From: CAZFMJ01 sp964520045
Lineage (GTDB): Bacteria; Elusimicrobiota; Elusimicrobia; Elusimicrobiales; CAZFMJ01
Reading direction: 5' to 3'
Assembly: GCA_964520045.1 (NCBI GenBank)
Contig: CAZFMJ010000047.1
Span: forward strand, 1-21,751
DNA length: 21,751 nucleotides
The position numbers and the translations under genes are program-made. How positions within the stretch are numbered: the stretch's first letter is position 1; every line of letters begins with the position of its first letter. Below the pieces are notes generated by a model. It ran no database searches. It saw only the letters and a program-made list of their open reading frames with translations, and was not told where the DNA came from. Positions 15,366 to 21,751 of this stretch are shown piece by piece.

Positions 15366-17267
15366 ATGAAACGATATCAGCTTTCTTCGGTTGTTTTTAT
15401 GCTCGCCGCCAACGCATGGATCCCTCCAGCGGTTTGCGCCGATGAGCGCGTAAACATTCCTGAAAAATACAAATGGAACGCCTCCGATCTTTATCCAAGC
15501 GATGAGGCGTGGCATAAGAAAAAGCAGGATTTGGATTCGCGCATTCCCCTGCTGGCGCGATATCAGGGCGGGCTCGGCGTATCCGCCGGACACTTCCATG
15601 ACGCCGTATCCGCCGTTATGGAGCTGGGCAGGGAGCTTTCTCAGCTTCAGGTTTATGCCAGCATGCGAAGCGACGAGGATACCCGCGACGGCAAGATGCG
15701 GGAGATGGATCAGTCGGCCGGGGAGCTGGGAGTAAAATTCTCAGCGGCGGTTTCCTATCTGCGGCCTGAAATACTGGCTCTCGGAAGCAAAAAGGTGCGC
15801 GGGTTTATAGCTGAAGACAAAAGGCTTGTTCCATATGAGCCGTGGCTTGACGATATTCTGCGTTATGCGCCCCATACCCTGACCGCGGCTGAAGAAAAGA
15901 TCGCGGCGCAGGCCGATATAATGTCCGAAAGCGGAGCCGGCATATATAATATTTTCAAGGATGCGGACCTTCCATATCCCGAAGTCACGCTTTCCTCAGG
16001 AGAGAAAGTCCGTCTTGACGTGCAGGGCTTCACAAAGTATAAGGCGCTTTCCAACCGCGATGACCGTGATAAGGTTTTTCGGGCGTTCTGGCTTAAATTC
16101 AAAGAGTTTGAACGCACGCTGGGCGCAACGCTTAACGCTCAGGTAAAAGCCCATCAATTCGACAAAGATATCCATAAATTTGACAGCTGTCTTGAGTCCG
16201 CGCTGTTTGAAGCCAATGTGCCGTCCGGCATTTATAAGCGGTTGATTTCCGATGCGCGCGCCAATCTGCCTACCCTGCACCGCTATCTTAAACTGCGCCG
16301 GCGCATGATGGGAGTGGACCAGCTGCGCTATGAAGATCTTTATGCGTCTATCGTTAAAAGCGTGGACCTGCGGTATTCGCCGGAGGAGGCGATGGAGCTT
16401 GTTCTTAACGCGGTAAAACCGCTGGGCCCGCGGTATACCGCCGATCTTAAAGCGAGTTTTGAAAACAGGTGGGTGGATTTCATGCCCACAACCGGCAAGA
16501 AACCCGGCGCTTACAGCACTGGCGTCTACGGCGTTCATCCGTATCAGCTGTTGAATTTCACCGGGCTTTATGACGATGTGGCGACGCTGGCTCATGAGTC
16601 CGGACACTCCATTCATACACTGCTGTCGGATAGGCATCAGCCGTACGTCACCAGCGATTACCAGATGTTTTTGGCAGAGGTTGCGTCGACCTTAAACGAA
16701 AATCTTCTTCTGCGGTATATGCTGGACCATACCAAGGATAAAGCGGTCAGGCTGTTCCTGCTGGGAAGCTGGCTTGACGGCCTGCGCACTACGCTCTTCC
16801 GCCAGACGCTTTTTGCGGAGTTTGAACTGCTTATCCACGAGAAAGCCGAGAAAGGAGAAACGCTTACCGGTGAGAAGCTTAGCGAATTCTATTTGAGTCT
16901 GCTCAAAGAGTATTACGGCGACGCCGAAGGCGTATGCAAAGTGGACGATCTTAACGCGATAGAATGGGCGTATGTGCCGCATTTTTATTATGATTTCTAC
17001 ATTTATCAGTATGCGACCAGCATAACGGCTTCGGCGCAGATTTCCGCGGATATCCGCGCCGAATCCGCGGGAAAAAAACCCGATACGAAGAGGCGCGACG
17101 CGTATCTTAAAATGCTTTCCGCGGGTTCATCCAAATACCCTATCGATTTGCTTAAGGACGCGGGAGTGGATATTACGACTTCAGTCCCTTTTAAGGCGGC
17201 GATGGCGGAGATGAACGGCATAATGGACGAGATGGAAAAACTGCTTGCGGAGAATCCCGGGAAATAG
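15366..17267 (+). CDS. pepF: Oligoendopeptidase F (M3 metallopeptidase), exported form
   Basis: The 633-aa protein is an M3 family zinc peptidase of the PepF group. The zinc motif HESGH lies at 410-414, and the third ligand is probably Glu438 in LAEVAS. Substrate-site landmarks include YGVHPYQLLNFTG just before, and YVPHFYYDFYIYQYATS near 545-562, a PepF hallmark. The early EKYKWNASDLYPSDEAW segment is the usual PepF N-terminus. It cleaves oligopeptides of roughly 7-17 residues. Unlike the cytosolic enzymes of lactic acid bacteria, it has a signal peptide (residues 1-25, cleavage probable after VCA), so it should work in the periplasm or outside the cell. AAAGGAG six bases upstream fixes the start. 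The GtrB-like gene begins 9 bases downstream, so the two are very likely co-transcribed although functionally unrelated at first sight. Confidence 0.93.
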   Translation: MKRYQLSSVVFMLAANAWIPPAVCADERVNIPEKYKWNASDLYPSDEAWHKKKQDLDSRIPLLARYQGGLGVSAGHFHDAVSAVMELGRELSQLQVYASMRSDEDTRDGKMREMDQSAGELGVKFSAAVSYLRPEILALGSKKVRGFIAEDKRLVPYEPWLDDILRYAPHTLTAAEEKIAAQADIMSESGAGIYNIFKDADLPYPEVTLSSGEKVRLDVQGFTKYKALSNRDDRDKVFRAFWLKFKEFERTLGATLNAQVKAHQFDKDIHKFDSCLESALFEANVPSGIYKRLISDARANLPTLHRYLKLRRRMMGVDQLRYEDLYASIVKSVDLRYSPEEAMELVLNAVKPLGPRYTADLKASFENRWVDFMPTTGKKPGAYSTGVYGVHPYQLLNFTGLYDDVATLAHESGHSIHTLLSDRHQPYVTSDYQMFLAEVASTLNENLLLRYMLDHTKDKAVRLFLLGSWLDGLRTTLFRQTLFAEFELLIHEKAEKGETLTGEKLSEFYLSLLKEYYGDAEGVCKVDDLNAIEWAYVPHFYYDFYIYQYATSITASAQISADIRAESAGKKPDTKRRDAYLKMLSAGSSKYPIDLLKDAGVDITTSVPFKAAMAEMNGIMDEMEKLLAENPGK

Positions 17268-17276
17268 GATAAAAAT

Positions 17277-18203
17277 ATGAAAATATCGGTTATCGTGCCG
17301 TGCTATAACGAATGCGGAAATATCAGGAATCTATACGACAGGATTAACCGTTCGTTGGCCGCTGTTAAGCATGCCGGCCATGAAATTATATTCATAAACG
17401 ACGGAAGCCGCGATAATACGCTTGAACTGCTTGGCGGTATTTCCAAATCCGACGGACAGGTGAAGATAATAGATTTTTCCAGAAATTTCGGGCATGAAGC
17501 CGCCACCTCCGCCGGCATTGAACATGCCTGCGGAGACGCGGCGTTTATAATCGACGCCGATCTGCAGGATCCTCCCGAGCTCTTCGGCGAAATGCTGAGT
17601 ATCATGGAAAAGGAAAACTGCAATGTGGTTTACGGGGTAAGGCGCAAAAGGGAGGGGGAAACCTTTTTTAAAAAGCTGACCTCTAAAATATTTTACCGGA
17701 TCCTCAATCTGATGTCGGAGACAAAAATGCCCGTCGATACCGGCGATTTCAGGCTGATAGACAAGAAGGTTATCGAACATTATAAAAAATTTAGCGAGAA
17801 AAACAAGTATGTCAGGGGACTTATTTCCTGGATGGGCTTTAAACAGTTCCCTGTCTATTATGAAAGAAACCCCCGGCTGGCGGGAGCGTCAAATTACAGC
17901 TATAAAAAGCTGTCGGCGTTTGCGTTTAATATAATTTTTTATTTCAGTAAAAAGCCCCTGCATCTTTCCATAAATCTGGGTTTTTTGTGCATCACCATGG
18001 CTCTTCTGCTTACGGTGTACGCTGTTTCCGGCCTGTATATAAGGCCGACTCCAGGCTGGGTTTCGACTTTGATAATCATAATATTCTTCGGCGGAGTGCA
18101 GTTGTTCATGCTGGGCATTATAGGGGAATATATCGGAATACTTTTTGATGAAGTAAAAAACAGGCCGCAGTATATAATAAACGAACTGATTAATTTCGAC
18201 TAA
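17277..18203 (+). CDS. Polyprenyl-phosphate glycosyltransferase, GtrB/DPM1-like (GT2)
   Basis: The 308-aa protein is a GT-A fold family 2 glycosyltransferase with two C-terminal membrane helices. Nucleotide-sugar motifs are VPCYNECGN (7-15), INDGSRDNT (40-48), FSRNFGHEAATSAG (67-80) and DADLQDPPE (93-101) with the metal-binding DxD, followed by DTGDFRLID. Helices lie at about 232-255 and 262-288. This arrangement matches GtrB, CsbB and the dolichyl-phosphate mannose synthase group, which move a hexose from UDP- or GDP-sugar to undecaprenyl phosphate on the cytoplasmic face. The product is the donor that GT-C enzymes use on the other side, so it could feed the four GT-C proteins in this window. 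A GtrA-like flippase gene is absent. The start has AGGA seven bases upstream; the gene is 9 bases after pepF. Confidence 0.9.
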   Translation: MKISVIVPCYNECGNIRNLYDRINRSLAAVKHAGHEIIFINDGSRDNTLELLGGISKSDGQVKIIDFSRNFGHEAATSAGIEHACGDAAFIIDADLQDPPELFGEMLSIMEKENCNVVYGVRRKREGETFFKKLTSKIFYRILNLMSETKMPVDTGDFRLIDKKVIEHYKKFSEKNKYVRGLISWMGFKQFPVYYERNPRLAGASNYSYKKLSAFAFNIIFYFSKKPLHLSINLGFLCITMALLLTVYAVSGLYIRPTPGWVSTLIIIIFFGGVQLFMLGIIGEYIGILFDEVKNRPQYIINELINFD

Positions 18204-18207
18204 CTAT

Positions 18208-18312
18208 GGAACGCAGATGACGCGGATAAAATATGATGAACGCAGAAACAGGTAAGGGGTAATGCTATAAACAGCAAAAAACAGCAGAAAATCACAGAGA
18301 CACAGAGAACAC
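18208..18312. repeat. Short-period repeat remnants (GAACGCAGA and CACAGAGA units)
   Basis: Between the GtrB-like and methyltransferase genes, GAACGCAGA appears at 18209-18217 and 18238-18246, with a variant ATGACGCGGATAAA between them. Two ACAGCA copies with A runs follow (18271-18290), and then CACAGAGA twice in tandem (18293-18308) plus ACACAG. I recall similar ACGCAGAT and CACAGAGA strings as dispersed intergenic repeats in many environmental bacterial genomes, often near GxxExxY genes. No such gene is present here. Repeat units are seen directly; the family link is from memory. Confidence 0.5.
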
Positions 18313-18398
18313 AGTCCCATTCTCAATTACTTTGATGGAAGAATGGACATGCGTTATCAGTGTTTGAATATTTTAATAGCCGGGTAGTGATTAGTATT

Positions 18399-19130
18399 AT
18401 GGAAGAAAAGGCTTATAATTTTCTGAAAGATCTGCAATTTTCCCACTGGTGGTTTAAAGGCAAAAGCGCCGTAATCGTGGCTTTGCTTGAAAAATATGCG
18501 GCTGCCGGCAATTCGGCCATATTGGATATCGGCAGCGGATTCGGAGCCTTAATTCCGGTTTTAAAAAAATTCGGCGCGGTTGACGCTCTGGAAAGCCATA
18601 AAGAAAGTCATGAACGGCTGAAAGAACTGGGGGCCGCGGAAGTATTTGATATCCCGGATTTTCCGGAAAATTATCCTCCCAAACGATATGACCTCGTATG
18701 CCTTTTTGACGTGCTTGAGCATCTTGAAGACGATGTGAAAGCGCTTGGTATCATCCGCGATAAACTGCTGAAACCCGGCGGCAAATGCATGATTACGGCG
18801 CCCGCTTACATGTGGCTCTGGTCGGAGCATGACGAGGCGCATAAGCATTACAGGAGATACACGAAAACAGGCCTAAAAAGGGTTTTTGACGCCGCCGGTT
18901 TCAAGGCGGTGAAGATATCTTATTTTATGACGCTGTTGTTTCCGTTTGCCGCGGTTCAAAGGTTATTGCTGCGGCAAAAATGCCTGCGTCTTGATTCGGA
19001 GCTGAAAATGCCGGGGGAGACGATGAACGGCGTTATGGAATTTATTTTTTCCTTTGAAAGACATCTTATAAACAAAATAAATCTGCCGTACGGCTTAAGC
19101 ATCATCGCCGTAGCGGAAAAAAATGCTTAA
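18399..19130 (+). CDS. Class I SAM-dependent methyltransferase
   Basis: I chose ATG 18399 (243 aa); an in-frame GTG at 18360 would add 13 residues that do not look family-like, although the ATG has only a weak ribosome-binding site. The N-terminus has HWWFKGKS, as in many glycan-cluster methyltransferases. Motif I is LDIGSGFG (42-49), and motif II/post-I acidic ALES follows. DLVCLFDVLEHLEDD (about 103-117) and LLKPGGKCMITAPAY are the classic motifs of the UbiE/Methyltransf_11/23 group. EHDEAHKHYRRYT is a further conserved block of this subfamily. It probably methylates a sugar or lipid-linked intermediate. The stop codon overlaps the next glycosyltransferase start by 8 bases, which suggests translational coupling and a shared pathway. 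Confidence 0.88.
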   Translation: MEEKAYNFLKDLQFSHWWFKGKSAVIVALLEKYAAAGNSAILDIGSGFGALIPVLKKFGAVDALESHKESHERLKELGAAEVFDIPDFPENYPPKRYDLVCLFDVLEHLEDDVKALGIIRDKLLKPGGKCMITAPAYMWLWSEHDEAHKHYRRYTKTGLKRVFDAAGFKAVKISYFMTLLFPFAAVQRLLLRQKCLRLDSELKMPGETMNGVMEFIFSFERHLINKINLPYGLSIIAVAEKNA

Positions 19131-20868
19131 AGCTTATCCGAAAACAATAATCCGGACGATAATCGTTTCCTCCCTCTGCATACACCTGCTGCTCGGCTTT
19201 TCTTTTATAAAAGCGTCCGCTCCCACGTATGACGAGCCTGTTCATCTGGCCAGCGGCTATGACGACTTGGTTTCCGGAAAATACAGGATGGATATCTATA
19301 AACATCCTCCGCTGGCAAAGATGATAGGCGCCGTTCCTCTGCTTTTTCAAAATCCGCTGGCCTTTCAATCGCATCCGCTGTATAAAAGCGATGAAGAAAG
19401 GTTTGCGAACCTGTTTCTGTATAAAAACCGTATTCCCGCCGGATGGATGCTGAATCCCGGAAGAATCTTCTGTCTGGTTTTATGGACGTTTCTGTTTATG
19501 TTTTTTATCGCGGCGTGGGCGTATAGGATGGAAGGCGCCGCCGCGGCTGTCTTTGCCTGCGTAATATTCGCTTTCTCGCCGTTTTTTATATCCAATGATT
19601 CGCTTGTCACCACGGATTCCGCTCCCGCGGCATTTTTCCTGGCCGCGGTTTTTTTCGCGTATTGCGGTTTTTACGGGCGCGGCAAATCAGCGGGAGCGGA
19701 TGATAAATTACTTTTTACAGCCCTTTCTCCCGTCAAATGTTTTTTGCTTTCAGGCCTGTTTACGGGTCTGGCTGTTTCTTCCAAGTTCAGCATGTTCATC
19801 CTGCCTCTTCTTATTATCGCGGCCGCCTGTCTTGAAAACCTGAGAACCGGCAAATTTCCATGGACAAGGCTGGCCGCCGCCGGTTTTGTTTTTTTTGCCG
19901 CGGGATTCGCGGTTCTGGCGTTCGTATACAGGTTTACCCAGCTGAACTTATATTTCGACGGTCTCTCCGCGCTTTTAAGAAGTATGGAGGGGGGGCGGTT
20001 TACATTCGCCATGGGCCGGCATTTTGACAAGGGCGTATGGTGGTATTTTCCCCTTGCATTGGCCGTCAAGACTCCCGTAAGCGTGATTCTTTTCGCTGTT
20101 TTAGGAGTGATTTTGCCGAAAAACAAGCTCAAACGCGGCTATCTGTGGCTTTTGCTTCCCGTATGCGCTTATTTCGCGGCGGCCGTTAATTCCAAAGTGC
20201 AGATAGGATACAGGCATTTATCCCCTTTATTTCCCTTCCTGACTATTTTCGCCGGAATAGGAGCGGGAATTATTTACGGGTCAAAAACAGTATTTTCAGG
20301 CAGACTCCGCCTGCCGGTTGTCCTTCTTTGCGTATGGGCGGCAGGCTCGGTTTTAAGCGTTCATCCGCATTATCTATGCTATTTCAATGAATTGGCCGGA
20401 GGCGCGAAGAACGGGCGCAAAGTTCTGACCGATTCCAATCTGGACTGGGGGCAGGGGCTTAAGGCGCTGTCCGCGGAACTTAAAAAACGCGGAAATCCTC
20501 CAGTGTATCTTTCCTATTTCGGTACCGGCAGTCCGTCGTATTACGGTATACGGTTCGTGCCCGCCGGGTGCGTGTTCAATACTCCGCAGGCCGGAAAGGA
20601 GGATGCGTCAGGGGGGGAGAAGGTTCTTTTTGCCGTGTCCGCCACAAATCTTGAATCGACTTATTATACCGATAAACATGTGTTTGACTGGCTTAAAAAA
20701 CACAAGCCTGTTTTTACCGCGGGATATTCGATATTCGTATATGATATTACTTCCGACCCGCAAGCGCTTGAAAAGGCAGGGCAGTTCCTCGCCAGAGTGA
20801 ACCTTCCTGATGATTCCGCTGTTCTTAAGCGGAGAGCGGCGTCAATCCGCAGTCGGGCTATGGAATGA
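19123..20868 (+). CDS. PMT-family (GT39-like) membrane glycosyltransferase
   Basis: The 581-aa polytopic protein has an N-terminal helix followed by a first external loop with PTYDEPVHLASGY, where Asp37-Glu38 match the catalytic acidic pair of protein O-mannosyltransferase-like enzymes. KHPPLAKM (61-68) is the second loop motif. Around ten further helices alternate with short loops. A terminal domain contains HPHYLCYFNELAGG and DSNLDWGQGL, both standard in the phospholipid-carrier-dependent glycosyltransferase group. It should transfer a sugar from a polyprenyl-phosphate donor to a surface acceptor. It is not close to paralogues A-C: the early DE motif and lack of the DALxYHL motif separate it. 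The ATG overlaps the methyltransferase stop (ATGCTTAA). Its own 3' end overlaps the convergent paralogue C gene by 11 bases. Confidence 0.88.
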   Translation: MLKAYPKTIIRTIIVSSLCIHLLLGFSFIKASAPTYDEPVHLASGYDDLVSGKYRMDIYKHPPLAKMIGAVPLLFQNPLAFQSHPLYKSDEERFANLFLYKNRIPAGWMLNPGRIFCLVLWTFLFMFFIAAWAYRMEGAAAAVFACVIFAFSPFFISNDSLVTTDSAPAAFFLAAVFFAYCGFYGRGKSAGADDKLLFTALSPVKCFLLSGLFTGLAVSSKFSMFILPLLIIAAACLENLRTGKFPWTRLAAAGFVFFAAGFAVLAFVYRFTQLNLYFDGLSALLRSMEGGRFTFAMGRHFDKGVWWYFPLALAVKTPVSVILFAVLGVILPKNKLKRGYLWLLLPVCAYFAAAVNSKVQIGYRHLSPLFPFLTIFAGIGAGIIYGSKTVFSGRLRLPVVLLCVWAAGSVLSVHPHYLCYFNELAGGAKNGRKVLTDSNLDWGQGLKALSAELKKRGNPPVYLSYFGTGSPSYYGIRFVPAGCVFNTPQAGKEDASGGEKVLFAVSATNLESTYYTDKHVFDWLKKHKPVFTAGYSIFVYDITSDPQALEKAGQFLARVNLPDDSAVLKRRAASIRSRAME

Positions 20869-21751
20869 TTTCAAAAACGGAGCACCAGATTCCCGAAATT
20901 GTCTTGCCGGGTGACGGGATTTTTTTTTCAAAAACAAGCTTCAGATGTTTCTCCGCCATTGCGTTAAACATATTGATGTGTTTTTCCTGCATTTTGAACT
21001 GGCCCGTGCCGTGATCCTGTATTTCACAGCGGTTGAGCAGTATGTGCGTAAACCCTGCTTTTATAAGAAGACCGGCTAATTCATCATGGTTTTGAGCTGA
21101 TTGCGCATATTTCGCCAGCGGGCTTTTATTAAATATGGTCGAGACGGCATAATCGCGCTTGAGGCCGTATCCTCTGGAATCCGCCAATATCATAATGCGC
21201 GCATTTTCCGGGAGGACTGTGTTTGCAAATTGTATCGCGGGATAGCATGTGCGTGCATAAGACATGTGCGGTTTGCATAGATAGGAATATATGCTTTCGC
21301 GTCCTGTCGCTGTTAAATTGCCGTCATAGCCTTTAACAAATATTATAATCCACGCGAAATGTATCAAGACTACCGTAAGAAGCAGGGCTTGGCCCGCCTG
21401 CCTTGCAAATCCTGAAAACAGGCTTGCAAATATCCCCGCAAAAAGAACGCAGGCAGGCAGATAAACCGGAATGAAAAATCTTTGCATATTTGTCGAAACC
21501 GCCCAGACGGCCCATAGCAGTATAAATATGGAAAAGAGGCTTTTTCTGCTTATCCCTTTCAGCCGGGCAGCAAAAAGAAGGGGCAGGCCGAAAAGAAAAA
21601 ACGGACCCAATATGCCCATATCATACGTTTGAACCGCCATATGCCATGGATGGGTGAGGAAGTTATAGAATGAATTCCATGAGCTTAAAATTTCATGCCA
21701 ATCGCGCCGTCCCCCGTCGTTAAGAAGCCCCAGCCAGTCGGATCCGGTGTC
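20858..21751 (-). CDS. GT-C fold membrane glycosyltransferase (paralogue C, C-terminal part; 5' end outside window)
   Basis: The minus-strand frame is open to the last base of the window, giving at least 297 residues; an internal ATG at 21640 is not the true start. The first visible residues, GSDWLGLLNDGG, align with GPDWKGLLNDGG of paralogue A, and THPWH aligns with its HPWTEL. Three or four membrane helices follow, with FIPVYLPACVLFAGIF. The soluble C-terminal domain then has RESIYSYLCK, CYPAIQF, ILADSRGYGLKRDYAVSTIFN and FTHILLN, each matching the equivalent positions in paralogues A and B. It is therefore a third member of that family, more diverged. The loop holding the catalytic Asp lies outside the window. 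Its stop overlaps the 3' end of the convergent PMT-family gene by 11 bases. Confidence 0.85.
   Translation of the reverse strand, partial: DTGSDWLGLLNDGGRRDWHEILSSWNSFYNFLTHPWHMAVQTYDMGILGPFFLFGLPLLFAARLKGISRKSLFSIFILLWAVWAVSTNMQRFFIPVYLPACVLFAGIFASLFSGFARQAGQALLLTVVLIHFAWIIIFVKGYDGNLTATGRESIYSYLCKPHMSYARTCYPAIQFANTVLPENARIMILADSRGYGLKRDYAVSTIFNKSPLAKYAQSAQNHDELAGLLIKAGFTHILLNRCEIQDHGTGQFKMQEKHINMFNAMAEKHLKLVFEKKIPSPGKTISGIWCSVFEIIP

Noticed and set aside
15996..16637. Long minus-strand open frame of 213 codons inside pepF
   Set aside because: It is antisense to conserved PepF sequence, including the zinc motif, and reflects codon bias.
20858..21640. Paralogue C as a complete 260-aa protein starting at 21640
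   Set aside because: The frame stays open to the window edge, and the residues upstream of that ATG align with paralogues A and B, so the ATG is internal.

Overview
The window reads as a gram-negative-type bacterial chromosome segment: exported proteins with Sec signal peptides, a type IV-type prepilin, an L,D-transpeptidase and a broken outer-membrane barrel. The prepilin C-terminus (ending near DLKGAVWSTY) recalls the many prepilin-like proteins of Elusimicrobiota. That assignment is a memory-based guess; no rRNA or tRNA is present to confirm it. There are no insertion sequences, CRISPR arrays, phage genes or RNA genes that I can support.

Layout. 1-2520: the C-terminal half of a NodU/CmcH-type carbamoyltransferase, a 49-aa DUF5989-like membrane protein, and a convergent SGNH hydrolase. 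2757-4892: a 711-aa GT-C membrane glycosyltransferase. 5057-7260: an accessory patch with an intact winged-helix antitoxin-like regulator, a truncated nucleotidyltransferase toxin overlapping it by 4 bp, and a divergent DUF234-type ATPase with a clean sigma-70 promoter. 7538-9664: a second GT-C paralogue. 9903-12041: a methyltransferase with a signal-peptide-like N-terminus, then an APC amino-acid permease. 12119-14390 (minus strand): prepilin, small exported Cys-containing protein, YkuD-like L,D-transpeptidase. 14589-15117: a frameshifted, truncated outer-membrane-type protein. 15366-18203: an exported oligoendopeptidase F followed 9 bp later by a GtrB-like polyprenyl-phosphate glycosyltransferase. 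18399-20868: a SAM methyltransferase overlapping a PMT-like glycosyltransferase by 8 bp. 20858-21751: the C-terminal part of a third GT-C paralogue, running off the window.

The common theme is surface glycan work. GtrB-like enzymes load a sugar on undecaprenyl phosphate, and GT-C enzymes use such lipid-linked sugars outside the membrane. Here there are four GT-C proteins, three from one paralogous family, plus methyltransferases, a carbamoyltransferase and an SGNH hydrolase that could decorate the glycan. That the genes cooperate is inference; they are scattered on both strands and do not form one operon.

I do not see a convincing wholly new system. The best leads are the dispersed GT-C paralogue family with a shared soluble C-terminal domain, the tiny DUF5989-like gene beside the carbamoyltransferase, the decayed toxin-antitoxin locus with a possibly leaderless, self-regulated antitoxin promoter, and a methyltransferase that looks exported.
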